DNA from: Eubacterium sp.
Lineage (GTDB): Bacteria > Bacillota > Clostridia > Lachnospirales > Lachnospiraceae
Direction: 5' to 3'
Length of the DNA stretch: 64,000 nucleotides
Assembly (NCBI GenBank): GCA_017634475.1
Contig: JAGBNH010000107.1
Span: 1 to 64,000 of the forward strand
The position numbers were made by a program, and so were the translations under genes. Of the stretch, positions 34,918 through 45,100 are shown piece by piece; the stretch's first letter is position 1, and every line of letters begins with the position of its first letter. The notes under the pieces are model-generated. The model was not told the origin of the DNA, did not search any database, and saw only the letters and a program-made list of their open reading frames with translations.

Positions 34918-35865
34918 CTACTCCTTGTCTCTCAGTTCTTTACCGGTGATCTCCAGGAACACATCATTCAGTGTGGGCAGTTCGGAATAGATCCGGTCAT
35001 AGGACAGATTGTGGTCTGCCATATATTCCAGCACATGGGAAATGTTGTGCTTGCCGCCGCTGCATTTCACGGTCAGTCTCTGGTTATGGTAGGAAACCTC
35101 GTAAACATGATTGAGCTTCCGCATGTTTTCGATATCCTCTGCCGCGAGCTTCTTTATATCCACGATCACATTTTCCGTATTCCGGATCTTGGATTTCAGT
35201 TCCTCGGAGGTACCGGAGGCAACCTCCTTTCCCTTATCCATGATGAGGATCCTGGAGCAGATCTGCTCCACCTCCTCCATGTAATGGGAAGTGTAAATGA
35301 TGGTGGCGCCCTTTTGGTTCAGTTCCGTGATTCCTTCCAGGATCTTGTTTCTAGACTGGGGATCCACCGCAACCGTGGGCTCGTCGAAAATGATGAGCTC
35401 CGGTTTATGTGCGATGCCGCAGGCGATATTCAGTCTTCGCAGGAGTCCGCCGGACAGCTTCCTGGGATAGAATTTCCGGAAATCCCCGATGTCCACGAAG
35501 TCGATGGCTTCCTGCACATATTTTTCCCGGGTGGCCTTGTCCTGAATGTACAGGCCGCAGAAGAAATCCACATTTTCATAGACGGTAAGCTCATCGAAGA
35601 CCGCCACATTCTGGCTGACCAGACCGATCCGGGCCTTGATATCCCGCCTGTTGGGATTCATCTTCTCTCCGAAGAGATATACCTCTCCTTTATCGTAGGT
35701 AAGAAGGGACAGGATGCAGTTGATGGTGGTGGACTTGCCGGAACCGTTGGGCCCCAGAAGACCGAATACCTCGCCCTTCCGGATCTCCAGACTGAAGTTG
35801 TCCAGAGCGATCAGTTCCTTATAGCGTTTTACCAGATTGGTTACCTTTACGATGGTCTCGCTCAT
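34918..35865 (-). CDS. ABC transporter ATP-binding protein
   Basis: A 315-residue ATPase. Walker A is GPNGSGKSTT, the signature region is KLSGGLLRRL, Walker B is LIIFDEPTVAVDP and the H loop is IYTSHYM. The C-terminal region of about 80 residues is typical of DrrA/CcmA-like exporters. It is the first gene of the three-gene exporter; no confident promoter was found in the 155-bp gap upstream. Confidence 0.93.
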   Translation of the reverse strand: MSETIVKVTNLVKRYKELIALDNFSLEIRKGEVFGLLGPNGSGKSTTINCILSLLTYDKGEVYLFGEKMNPNRRDIKARIGLVSQNVAVFDELTVYENVDFFCGLYIQDKATREKYVQEAIDFVDIGDFRKFYPRKLSGGLLRRLNIACGIAHKPELIIFDEPTVAVDPQSRNKILEGITELNQKGATIIYTSHYMEEVEQICSRILIMDKGKEVASGTSEELKSKIRNTENVIVDIKKLAAEDIENMRKLNHVYEVSYHNQRLTVKCSGGKHNISHVLEYMADHNLSYDRIYSELPTLNDVFLEITGKELRDKE

Positions 35866-35935
35866 GTTGAATTTCCTTTCTTTTCCTTTACTCCCCGGGG
35901 CTCCCGGTTAAACTTCATTTTTTTGATCTGAACAA

Positions 35936-35985
35936 AGAATACCACCCGGCAACGGATTTCGTTAGTGATATCCGTCACCGGGTGG
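35936..35985 (-). terminator. hairpin downstream of the DUF711 gene
   Basis: CCACCCGG (35942-35949) pairs with CCGGGTGG (35978-35985), extended by ACGGAT/ATCCGT. On the minus strand TATTCTTTGTT follows, so it is a moderate intrinsic terminator between the DUF711 gene and the ABC exporter. Confidence 0.65.
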
Positions 35986-36021
35986 CATTGATTCTATATG
36001 ACATTTGTCACATTTCAGGTA

Positions 36022-37386
36022 TTAATTCTTAAAGCTGTGCACCGGCGCAGGGATCCTGCCCTTCCGGTTGATCAGTGCGTCGCAGCCGAAGGGGTTCACG
36101 GCCATGATGGGAGCACTGCCCAGAAGTCCGCCGAATTCCACACGTTCACCTACTGTCTTTCCGATCACCGGGATGATGCGGACAGCCGTGGTCTTCTGGT
36201 TGATCATGCCGATGGCCATTTCATCCGCTATGATACCGGAAATGGTGGTTGCCTTCGTTTCGCCGGGAATGGCGATCATATCCAGACCTACAGAGCATAC
36301 ACAGGTCATGGCTTCCAGCTTCTCGATGGTAAGCGCCCCTGCCTCTGCCGCCTCGATCATTCCCTGGTCCTCGCTGACAGGGATGAATGCGCCGGAGAGT
36401 CCGCCTACATAAGAGGAGGCCATGATGCCGCCCTTCTTCACCTGATCATTCAGGAGAGCCAGTGCCGCGGTAGTTCCGGGTGCCCCGGCCTTGTCCACGC
36501 CGATCTCCTGCAGGATGTCTGCTACGGAATCACCTACCGCGGGGGTGGGAGCAAGAGACAGATCCACGATGCCGAAGGGAACCCCCAGCCGTTTGGAGGC
36601 TTCCTTAGCCACCAGCTGGCCTACACGGGTGATCTTAAATGCTGTTTTCTTAATGGTCTCACAGAGAACCTCAAAGGATTCTCCATGGATATCCGACAGG
36701 ACGCTTCGCATAACGCCGGGGCCGCTGACGCCCACATTGATGACGCAGTCTCCTTCCGTCACTCCGTGGAATGCACCGGCCATGAAGGGGTTATCATCCG
36801 GAGCATTGCAGAATACCACCAGCTTGGCACAGCCGATGGAACCCTTCTCCTTTGTGAGCTCAGCAGCCGCCTTGATGGTCTCCCCCATGAGACGCACCGC
36901 ATCCATATTGATACCGGTCTTCGTGGAGCCGAGATTCACGGAGCTGCAGACCACATCCGTGGAAGCCAGCGCTTCGGGAATGGACCGGATCAGAAGCTCA
37001 TCCGCGGTGGTCATGGCTTTTGAAACCAGTGCGGAATAGCCTCCCAGGAAATTCACCCCCACTTCCTTTGCCGCCTTATCCAGCGTCCTTGCAATCTCCA
37101 CAAAGTCTTCCGAGGTCTTGCATACCGATCCTCCCACCAGAGCGATGGGAGTAACGGAGATACGCTTATGCACGATGGGGATGCCATACATCTGTGTGAT
37201 GGCTTCTCCGGTCTTCACCAGATCCCTGGCCCTGGTGGTTATCTTTGTATAGATCCTTTTACAGGTATCCTGCACGTCCGTTCCCACACAGTCCAGGAGA
37301 CTGATTCCCATGGTGATGGTACGGACATCCAGATTCATTTTCGATATCATTTCATTGGTCTCAAGGACCTCGTTTAATGTGATCAT
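36022..37386 (-). CDS. PFL family protein (DUF711 / UPF0210)
   Basis: A 454-residue member of UPF0210, a family named for structural resemblance to glycyl-radical enzymes. It contains [22 protein letters not shown] C-terminal sequence and Gly/Ala-rich central loops. The function is unknown. It is encoded after a small ACT-domain protein in many Clostridia, as here, which hints at amino-acid-responsive control of an unknown reaction. The ATG at 37386 follows a stem-loop containing three GGATCTGAT-type repeats that begins in the ACT gene. Confidence 0.85.
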   Translation of the reverse strand: MITLNEVLETNEMISKMNLDVRTITMGISLLDCVGTDVQDTCKRIYTKITTRARDLVKTGEAITQMYGIPIVHKRISVTPIALVGGSVCKTSEDFVEIARTLDKAAKEVGVNFLGGYSALVSKAMTTADELLIRSIPEALASTDVVCSSVNLGSTKTGINMDAVRLMGETIKAAAELTKEKGSIGCAKLVVFCNAPDDNPFMAGAFHGVTEGDCVINVGVSGPGVMRSVLSDIHGESFEVLCETIKKTAFKITRVGQLVAKEASKRLGVPFGIVDLSLAPTPAVGDSVADILQEIGVDKAGAPGTTAALALLNDQVKKGGIMASSYVGGLSGAFIPVSEDQGMIEAAEAGALTIEKLEAMTCVCSVGLDMIAIPGETKATTISGIIADEMAIGMINQKTTAVRIIPVIGKTVGERVEFGGLLGSAPIMAVNPFGCDALINRKGRIPAPVHSFKN

Positions 37387-37423
37387 ACATTCCTCCTTCG
37401 GTACAGTGCAAATCAGGCCGGTG

Positions 37424-37456
37424 CGGATCTGATCAAATCAGATCCGATCAGATCCG
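37424..37456 (-). promoter_or_regulatory. competing hairpin arms between the ACT and DUF711 genes
   Basis: On the minus strand two direct copies of CGGATCTGAT (37447-37456 and 37437-37446) are followed by one inverted copy, ATCAGATCCG (37424-37433). Either direct copy can pair with the inverted one, and the first overlaps the ACT stop codon. The two hairpins exclude each other, so ribosome position could select the fold. Confidence 0.45.
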
Positions 37457-37720
37457 ATGCATCATATCAAAGATCTCCTCCTTCTGCGCCTTGATCTGTA
37501 CGCCGATCTCATGACCGACTGAGGTAAGCTCACGGGCAAGCTCCTCATGGGACTTTACCGCCTTATCCGTATCCACGATCATCATCATGTTGAAATATCC
37601 CTGCATGGTGGTCTGGGTGATATCGCAGATGTTGATGTTGTTGCTGGCCAGGTAATTGCATACCTTGGCGATGATCCCCACGGTATCCTTTCCTACAACG
37701 GTAATGATGGTTCTGTTCAT
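37448..37720 (-). CDS. ACT domain protein (UPF0237)
   Basis: A 90-residue single ACT domain (ITVVGKDTVGIIAKV and the NICDITQTTMQGYF segment), probably an amino-acid-binding sensor. The ATG at 37720 was chosen over one three codons upstream because it has GAGG at 9 nt. It precedes the DUF711 gene, its usual partner, by 61 bp. Confidence 0.9.
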   Translation of the reverse strand: MNRTIITVVGKDTVGIIAKVCNYLASNNINICDITQTTMQGYFNMMMIVDTDKAVKSHEELARELTSVGHEIGVQIKAQKEEIFDMMHRI

Positions 37721-37765
37721 GTATCTCATCCTCTCTTTCTGCTATATGTGTTACTTCATTTTCTA

Positions 37766-38563
37766 TCAAAACTCGATCATGGGATCCGCATTTTCTCTTC
37801 CCGCCACGAAAATAGGCAGGTCTTCCGGATCCGGTGAATAGGGATTCCCAAGGAGCTCCTGCTTCACCGTGAGCAGTGCAAGCTCGGGATAGTTATTCTC
37901 CCTGGAGAGATGTCCCAGACGGATCTCCCGGATATGCTCATTTAGCAGGGCACGGATGAAGGCTCCGCCGCTCTCGTTGGAGAGATGGCCGAAATCCCCC
38001 AGGATCCTCTGCTTCAGCGGATAGGGATAAGGTCCCGCCTGGAGCATCCGTACATCATGGTTTGCTTCGATCAGCATGGCGTCACAACCCTGCAGCTCAG
38101 AGATCAGTTCGCCTGTGGTGGTGCCAAGGTCCGTGGCGATGCAGCATTTGCTGTTTACGCTGCTGAAGCTGAAGCATACGGGCTCCGCCGCATCATGAAA
38201 GATCTTATGGGAACGGATCTCCAGATCCTTCAGCTGTATCCCGTCACCGGGCCTAAAGGGCCGGAACAGCTCATGGTCCACCCTGCCCAGGGACTTCATC
38301 CTGCCAAGGGCCAAAATGGTCCCATCGGTGGCGTAGACCGGAACATTATATTTCCGCATGAACACCCCAAGACCGTTGACATGGTCGATATGCTCATGGG
38401 TGATCAGAATGGCGTCGATATCCTTACCGGATAATCCCGCCGAATTCAGGTTTTCTTCTATTCGTTTCAAACTGACGCCGACGTCGCAGAGGACATTCAC
38501 CCTTTCGGTTCCCACCAGAGTGCTGTTCCCGCTGCTGCCGCTGACGAGGTTCATCATTCTCAT
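37766..38563 (-). CDS. MBL-fold metallohydrolase, YycJ/WalJ-like
   Basis: A 265-residue metallo-beta-lactamase-fold enzyme with the metal motif THEHIDH (HxHxDH) near residue 58 and further ligands in ATDLGTT and LGHLSREN. It resembles YycJ/WalJ, proposed in Bacillus-related work to be an exonuclease with roles in DNA metabolism; here there is no walRK context. The activity is inferred from fold only. Confidence 0.85.
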   Translation of the reverse strand: MRMMNLVSGSSGNSTLVGTERVNVLCDVGVSLKRIEENLNSAGLSGKDIDAILITHEHIDHVNGLGVFMRKYNVPVYATDGTILALGRMKSLGRVDHELFRPFRPGDGIQLKDLEIRSHKIFHDAAEPVCFSFSSVNSKCCIATDLGTTTGELISELQGCDAMLIEANHDVRMLQAGPYPYPLKQRILGDFGHLSNESGGAFIRALLNEHIREIRLGHLSRENNYPELALLTVKQELLGNPYSPDPEDLPIFVAGRENADPMIEF

Positions 38564-38580
38564 TTCGTTAACTCAGTTCC

Positions 38581-39723
38581 TTATGATTCATCATATGATG
38601 CTGCTTTCGGTCCCTGCAGCTGGATTGCGTAGGGGATGGCCTGATAAAACAGTTCTTCGTATTCGGTATCCCCGCCGAACCGGTGGGTCACCACCTTTTC
38701 ACGGAAACGCTCATACTCCTCCACACCCTCAAGAACCATCTTCTCTGCGGCAAGAAGGGAAGTGTTTCCTTCAATCTTCACCCGTTCCGACAGTTCCTCC
38801 GGCAGGATCCCCAGGGTCACTGCATCCCGAAGGGACATGTGAAAGCCGAAGCCTCCGGCCAGCCGGATACTCTTCAGGTTCTTCTCTTCTACCCCTGCCC
38901 GTCTGCACAGCATGGAAAATGTGGCGCGGATGGCGGCCTTGGCCATCTGTACCTCCTGCAGGATCTTCGGCGTGATGAGCATTTTCCCTGCAGCCTTTTC
39001 TTTCCCCGGTTCAGGGACGGTGCCGTCATCATAAATGCCTCGCTCCGCCACATCCTGAGGAAGGGTTCCGTCCGCAGGAAGCTTCTTTCGTTTCAGGAGT
39101 CTGCCGATGGCGGCCAGCATGGTGGATCCGTAGATTCCCTGGGCACGGGTACAATTCTCAAAGGCCGGACCGCAGGCGGCTGTAGCCCCATGGATCACAC
39201 CATCATGTCGAAGCAGCATCTCTCCGTTAGTCCCCAGATCCATGAGAAGCTCATCCTCTCCCAGAGGAAGGGCCCATGCGCCCCCCACGGAATCACTTCC
39301 CAGAAAAGCCGATACCGGAGCCGGAACCGTACATGGGATACCCGACAGGTCCACATCCTCGGTTTCGTCGTAAGGAAGCAGGAACGGGGCATGCCCCAGA
39401 GAGCCTGCATAATACCCCATAAAAATGGCTGCCATAGCCGTGTTCCCCGTGACCACCGCCTTCCGGATATCTCCAGGGAAAGTACCCTTATGCCAGGAAA
39501 GCATTTTCTCCAGGGCGTCGCGGATACTCTCTGCTACACAGTCCGTGATCTCCGGATCCTCGGAATGCCGGATCTGCCAGGTTACCCTGGAGATCACATC
39601 CGATCCGTATTTCTTTTGGGGGTTAAGAAAGCCATGCTTTGCCACAACGGAGCCGTCAGCCTGAAGCAGGGACACTTCCACCGTTGTGGTTCCAAGATCG
39701 ATGGCTGCGTAGTATTTATCCAT
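38581..39723 (-). CDS. ASKHA-type ATPase, RACo C-terminal domain-like (DUF4445)
   Basis: A 380-residue protein with an ASKHA fold: AIDLGTTTVEV phosphate-1 motif, later MDLGTNGEM and RLAGGFGF. It resembles the C-terminal ATPase domain of RACo, the reductive activator of corrinoid-dependent proteins, but has no N-terminal ferredoxin-type Fe-S domain. The ATG at 39723 was chosen because the frame upstream runs through the 87-bp repeat. Its Shine-Dalgarno (AAGGA) is supplied by the end of that repeat. A short MetH in the same window, lacking its reactivation domain, makes a role in corrinoid reactivation worth testing, though the two are 20 kb apart. Confidence 0.82.
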   Translation of the reverse strand: MDKYYAAIDLGTTTVEVSLLQADGSVVAKHGFLNPQKKYGSDVISRVTWQIRHSEDPEITDCVAESIRDALEKMLSWHKGTFPGDIRKAVVTGNTAMAAIFMGYYAGSLGHAPFLLPYDETEDVDLSGIPCTVPAPVSAFLGSDSVGGAWALPLGEDELLMDLGTNGEMLLRHDGVIHGATAACGPAFENCTRAQGIYGSTMLAAIGRLLKRKKLPADGTLPQDVAERGIYDDGTVPEPGKEKAAGKMLITPKILQEVQMAKAAIRATFSMLCRRAGVEEKNLKSIRLAGGFGFHMSLRDAVTLGILPEELSERVKIEGNTSLLAAEKMVLEGVEEYERFREKVVTHRFGGDTEYEELFYQAIPYAIQLQGPKAASYDES

Positions 39724-39729
39724 CTTAAA

Positions 39730-39816
39730 GATCCTTCGCTTCGCGCTGCCGCTTGGTCGATACTCGGCGCACAAGCATGCGTGCCACCGGCACGCGTGCG
39801 CCCGCTCAGGATGACA
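39730..39816. repeat. 87-bp long-form dispersed repeat upstream of the ASKHA gene
   Basis: It starts GATCCTTCG and ends CTCAGGATGACA, with a long palindromic centre that contains GGCGCAC...GTGCGCC and GTGCC-ACC-GGCAC. By direct comparison it is identical, base for base, to 46561-46647. The end facing the gene carries the AAGGA sequence used as ribosome-binding site. Confidence 0.9.
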
Positions 39817-39873
39817 CCGCACGAACGTAGTCATCCGCTATATCGTTGCAGATACAAGTCACTTTCCATACCG

Positions 39874-41097
39874 TCAGAATACAACCTTGGGACTCTTGTC
39901 CATGGGGCGATAGCCCTTCTCCTTCAACACTTCCATGATCTTCTCTTTATGCTCCGGTCCAAAGGCTTCCATGGTGATCACCAGCTCTACTGCCGCATTC
40001 CGGTTCAGGGAAATGAACTGGTTATGCTCAAGCTTGATGATATTTCCCTGGAGCTCGGCAATGATCCGGGATACAGCCATCAGCTCTCCCGGCTTATCCG
40101 GAAGCAGAACGGAAACCGTAAAGATCCGGCTTCTCGCTATGAGGCCGTGCTGAACCACGGAGGACAGGGTGATGACATCCATATTTCCGCCGGAAAGGAT
40201 GCTGACCACCTTCTTGCCCCTGGCAGGAAGATGCTTCAGCGCCGCCACGGTAAGAAGGCCGCTGTTCTCCACGATCATCTTATGATTCTCGATCATATCC
40301 AGGAAGCTTACGATCAGCTCACTATCTTCCACGGTAATGATATCGTCCAGATTCTTCCTGATATACGGGAAGATCTTCTCTCCCGGGGTTCGTACGGCGG
40401 TACCGTCTGCGATGGTATTTACTCCGGGAAGGGTGGTCACCGCGCCAAGCTTCAGGGATTCCTGCATGCAGTTTGCCCCTGCAGGCTCCACGCCGATCAC
40501 CTTAATATCCTTATTCAGCATTTTCGCCAGAGTGGATACGCCTGTTGCAAGACCGCCTCCGCCGATGGGAACAAGGATGATATCCACAAAGGGCTGCTCC
40601 TTCAGGATCTCCATAGCCACGGTACTCTGGCCCGTTGCCACCTCCAGATCATCGAAGGGATGGATGAAGGTATAGCCCCGCTCCTGTGCCAGCTCAAGAG
40701 CATAGGCGCAGGAATCGTCATAGACGTCACCGTACAGGATCACCTCTGCCCCATAGGACTTGGTACGATTCACCTTGATCAGCGGTGTGGAGGTAGGCAT
40801 AACGATGGTGGCCTTTACCCCGTAGGCCTGGGCTGCATAGGCAACGCCCTGGGCATGATTTCCCGCAGATGCGGTGATGAGTCCCTTCTCCCGCTCTTCA
40901 TCCGTAAGCTGGCTGATCTTATAGTAAGCGCCACGGATCTTATAGGCACCGGTGACCTGCATATTTTCCGGTTTCAGATATACCTTATTTCCGGTAAGCT
41001 GGCTGAGGAATTCGCTTTCGATGAGATTCGTGGGACGAACCACCTTGGAAACGATCTCATAGGCCTGCTCACATTTTTCTCTTGTGATCTTATCCAT
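39874..41097 (-). CDS. ilvA: threonine ammonia-lyase with C-terminal ACT domain
   Basis: The enzyme converts threonine to 2-oxobutyrate and ammonia with PLP. The 407-residue protein has the PLP lysine in TGAYKIRGA (about residue 53), the SAGNHAQG motif, the glycine-rich phosphate loop PIGGGGLATG, and a C-terminal ACT domain (about residues 325-400). This intermediate length is between the catabolic TdcB and the full IlvA with two ACT-like repeats; regulation by an amino acid is likely. It supplies isoleucine synthesis together with the ilvC and ilvN genes at 56.5-58.2 kb. Confidence 0.93.
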   Translation of the reverse strand: MDKITREKCEQAYEIVSKVVRPTNLIESEFLSQLTGNKVYLKPENMQVTGAYKIRGAYYKISQLTDEEREKGLITASAGNHAQGVAYAAQAYGVKATIVMPTSTPLIKVNRTKSYGAEVILYGDVYDDSCAYALELAQERGYTFIHPFDDLEVATGQSTVAMEILKEQPFVDIILVPIGGGGLATGVSTLAKMLNKDIKVIGVEPAGANCMQESLKLGAVTTLPGVNTIADGTAVRTPGEKIFPYIRKNLDDIITVEDSELIVSFLDMIENHKMIVENSGLLTVAALKHLPARGKKVVSILSGGNMDVITLSSVVQHGLIARSRIFTVSVLLPDKPGELMAVSRIIAELQGNIIKLEHNQFISLNRNAAVELVITMEAFGPEHKEKIMEVLKEKGYRPMDKSPKVVF

Positions 41098-41124
41098 TTT
41101 CTTCTCACTTTCCGTTATTTGAAA

Positions 41125-41176
41125 GATCCTTCGTCACTTTGCTCAGGATGTCAGATGTATTCCCCAGGATGTCAGA
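41125..41176. repeat. degenerate dispersed repeat copies between ilvA and ftsY
   Basis: GATCCTTCG-TCACTTTG-CTCAGGATGTCAG (41125-41154) is a diverged copy in which GATGACA is GATGTCA. A further fragment, CCCCAGGATGTCAGA, follows at 41162-41176 and touches the stop codon of ftsY at 41177. Confidence 0.65.
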
Positions 41177-42136
41177 TTACTTTCGATCCTCCAGATCGTA
41201 GGCGCTGCTCACGTAGAGATCCGCCTCTGCAGGCATGGTGAAGTCTTCGAACAATGCGGTGATATACTGCTTTGCATCGAAGCGCTCCATATCCTCCACC
41301 TTCTCGCCCACGCCGATATATTTTACCGGTACGTTCAGTTCCGACTCGATGGCTACGGCGATACCGCCCTTTGCCGTACCGTCCAGCTTGGTCAGGACGA
41401 TACCGTTGATCTCAGTCACGTTAGAGAATTGCTTTGCCTGCTCCAGTGCATTCTGGCCGGTGGAGCCATCCAGAACGATCAAGGTCTCCACATAGGCCTC
41501 AGGATATTCCCGGGAAATGATGCGGCGCATTTTCCCCAGCTCGTCCATAAGATTCTTCTTATTATGCAGACGGCCAGCAGTATCGATCAGCAGGATATCC
41601 GTATTTCTTGCCCTTGCGGCAGAAACGGCATCGAAGACCACCGCTGAGGGATCTCCGCCCTCGCCCTGGGCGATGAGCTCCGCACCGGCACGATTGGCCC
41701 AGGTACGCACCTGCTCCACGGCTCCCGCACGGAAGGTATCGCCTGCAGCGATCATGACCTTCTTACCTCTGGCCTTATACTTGGCTGCCAGCTTTCCGAT
41801 GGAGGTGGTCTTACCCACGCCGTTCACGCCGATAACGAACACAACGGAACGCTCCTCCTCGAAACGGTAGGCATCCGGATCAACGGCCATCTGCTTCATC
41901 AGGGATTCCATGATGATGCTCTTGGTATATTCCGCATCCTTCAGATTCTTCTGCTCCACCTTCTCCCGGAGTTCATCCATGACCCGTTCGGTGGTCTCCA
42001 CGCCCATATCCGCTCCGATGAGCGTTTCCTCCAGAGCATCGTAAAAATCCTCATCGATCTCACTTACCTTGAATACATTGGCGATGCTCATGCTGGTCTT
42101 CTTCAGACCTTCCTTTAATCTTTGGAAAAAACCCAT
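41177..42136 (-). CDS. ftsY: signal recognition particle receptor FtsY
   Basis: FtsY is the membrane-associated GTPase that receives SRP-ribosome complexes for cotranslational targeting. The 319-residue protein lacks the long acidic A domain of E. coli, as usual in Gram-positives. The NG domain shows GVNGVGKTTSIGKLA, AAGDTFRAGAVEQ, LIDTAGR and TKLDGTAKGG. The ATG has AAAGGA and lies 24 bp after smc, in the conserved rnc-smc-ftsY order. Confidence 0.97.
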   Translation of the reverse strand: MGFFQRLKEGLKKTSMSIANVFKVSEIDEDFYDALEETLIGADMGVETTERVMDELREKVEQKNLKDAEYTKSIIMESLMKQMAVDPDAYRFEEERSVVFVIGVNGVGKTTSIGKLAAKYKARGKKVMIAAGDTFRAGAVEQVRTWANRAGAELIAQGEGGDPSAVVFDAVSAARARNTDILLIDTAGRLHNKKNLMDELGKMRRIISREYPEAYVETLIVLDGSTGQNALEQAKQFSNVTEINGIVLTKLDGTAKGGIAVAIESELNVPVKYIGVGEKVEDMERFDAKQYITALFEDFTMPAEADLYVSSAYDLEDRK

Positions 42137-42160
42137 GTTCTGTCCTTTCTCCTGTTATCT

Positions 42161-45100
42161 CTAATCCTCCAGCTTATCCTCGATCAGGTTTACGGATACC
42201 AGGGTGGATACGCCCTTCTCCTGCATGGTGATACCGTACAGGATATCCGCACATTCCATGGTTCCTTTTCTGTGGGTGATCACGATAAACTGTGTATCCT
42301 TTGTCAGCTTCTTCAGATATTTTGCAAACCGGGTCACGTTGGAGTCATCCAGCGCGGCCTCGATCTCATCCAGCAGACAGAAGGGTGACGGCTTCAGGCT
42401 CTGGATGGCAAAGAGCAGAGCAATGGCCGTAAGACTCTTCTCACCACCGGAGAGCTGCATCATGTTCTGCAGTTTCTTTCCGGGGGGCTGTGCATTGATC
42501 ACGATACCGGTTTCCAAAAGATCCTCCTCATCCACCAGCATGAGGTCTGCCTTACCGCCGCCGAACAGCTCCCGGAACACCTTGGCGAACATCACGCGGA
42601 TCTCCTGAAACTTCTCCGCAAAGGTTTCCTTCATGGCCTTATCCAGCTCGGCAATGACGCCGCGGAGATTCTCCTCCGCCTTCACGATATCATCATGCTG
42701 CACCTTAAGGAAGGTATACCGTTCCGATACCTCCTTGTATTCCTCAATGGCACCCACATTTACCTCGCCCAGCGCCTTGATCTTCTGCTTCACGGAGGCG
42801 ATCTCCTTCTTCATCTCCGCAGCACTCATTCCGGTGTCTTCCCGGCGCTTCTCGGTCTCACTGTAGGTAAGCTCGTATTCCTCCCACATATAGGCGGAAA
42901 GGCTTTCCTTGCTCTCCTCCAGCTTTTCGATGGAGGATCGTAAGGTAAAGGCCGACTTGTCCAGTCCGCTGATATCCCTGGACAGCTCCTCGCGGCGGCT
43001 GAAGAAGGACTTGTGGGTCTGGTTGATCTCTTCCTTCTTGTCTACCTTTCTCCGGCCTTCCTCCTCGATCTCGGCGATGCGTTTCTTCGCTGCATCAATG
43101 TTCTCTTTGCAGCCCTCGATCTCCCGGGAAAGGGTCTCGGCCTCACGGACACGCTCTCCCGAACGGCCCAGCAGCTCATCCTTTTCTTCCTGCTGCCGGA
43201 GAATATCTCCGGAGATACGGTCGATGTCATTTTTAAAGAAGGCATCTCTCTGGCTTACGGTTCCCAGAGCCAGCTGTGCGTCTGCCAGAGCAGCCGTGAT
43301 CTTCTGTGATCGTTCGGATACCTTGTCCAGCTCGCCTTCCAGCTTCCGGATCCGTTCTTCACGTTCCCGGATCTGGGCCTGCTGCTGCTTCTCCGTATCG
43401 AAGAGTTCATTCTTGTTGCCGGTGATATCCTCAACCTGGGCATCCATCTCATCATTTTCCTTCTTGATGGATACAAAGGACTTCGCCAGCTCCTCCAGAC
43501 GCTTCTCGGTCTGCTGAAGGGTAATGGATACGGAGTTCTTATCCAGAGTCAGCTTCTGGATCACTGTCTGATACTGATTCCGCTGTTCCTTCAGGGCCTC
43601 ACGCTGCATGGTGAGTTCGGCGTCCTCTCTCTTCGCCTCGGAATAGGACCTGGTCATATCCGAGATCTCCTTCGCCAGATCGTCCAGCTCACGCTTACGT
43701 CCCAGAAGATTGGAATTATTCTTAAATGCACCACCGGTCATGGCTCCGCCGGGATTGATCAGTTCTCCCTCCAGCGTTACCAGACGCAGTGTCTGCCGGT
43801 ATTTCCTTGCGATGCGGATGGCCGAATCGATATCCTTCACCACGATGCTGCGGCCCAGCAGGCTTTCGATGATGGTAGTAAACCTGGGCTCCGTCTTCAC
43901 CAGCCTGGATGCGATGCCGATAACCCCCTCCTCCGAAAGGGCATCGGGATCCACGCCCCCTCTCGCCGTAACGGAAGAGATGGGTAAAAATGTGGCGCGA
44001 CCGAATTTTCCTTCCCGCAGGAAGGCGATCATCCGCTTCGCCGTATTCTCGTCCTCGGTAACGATATTCTGTATATTTCCGCCCAGGGCGGTCTCAATGG
44101 CGGTTTCATAGGCAGACTCGGTCTTGATGATATCTGCCACAACACCGATGATGCCCTTGCTCTTCTCCTTCTGCTCCATGACCTTACGGATGCTGACGCC
44201 GTAACCGTCATAGCGCTCCGTCAGGTTTCGGAGACTCTCATGCCTGGATTTCAGCCGGATCAGTTCCTGATTAAAGCGGTTCAGATCCGCCCGCACCGTA
44301 CTGCTCCGGTCCGTCTTGGTCCTGAGCTCTGCCTCCGTCCGGTTGAGACGCTGCTGGTTCTCCGACAGACTCTCGGACACCTGGCGCAGCTGTTCCCGAA
44401 GGCGTGATTCCTCGCCTTTGGTCCTTTCCTCTTCACTTTTGTCGGAAAGATATTTCTGACGCAGCTCGGTTCTTCGGAGATTGATATTCTCCAGCATGGT
44501 GTCGTACCGGGCAACCCGTTCCTTCACGGTACCGCCCAGGTTCATGAAGCCGATGATCTCTCCCTTCGCACCTTCGATCTCTCCGGTGGTCCGTTCCCGG
44601 TCTTCCCGCACCTTCTCCATCTCCTGTTCCAGCACGGAGACTGCCTTCTTCTTCTCCTTCAGTTCCCCGTCCAGGCCCTGGCGGTCATTCTCTACCTTCT
44701 GCTTTTCTCCGGAGAGACGGGCGATCTCAGCGTCCACACGCTGGATCCGGGAGATCAGCTCTGCCTCGGCTGTCTGGGCCGACTGGATCTTCTCCGTAAG
44801 AACTCGGATCTCTCCTTCGCCGTGCTCGATCTTCAGGGATTCCTCATGGGATCTGGCGGTCAGCTGGGCAATCTCTTCATTCAGCTGCTCCAGTTCTTCC
44901 TCCAGACGCTCATACTCTTCCTTCGTATGGTCGAATTCCTGCTGCAGTCTCTCCTGATCCGCTTCCGTTACCGCCAGTTGTTCCCTGGTCCTGGTCACCT
45001 TCTCCTCGATCCGGTCGATCTCCTGATTGAAGACATTAATATCCAGGCGCTTCTGTTCTTCCTTCAGCTGAAGGTATTTTTTTGCCTTCTCCGACTGCTT

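Noticed and set aside
38683..41241. An 852-codon open frame on the plus strand opposite the ASKHA and ilvA genes
   Set aside because: It is antisense to two well-supported genes, has no recognisable domain and a His/Cys/Arg-rich odd composition. It is an effect of codon bias on the other strand.
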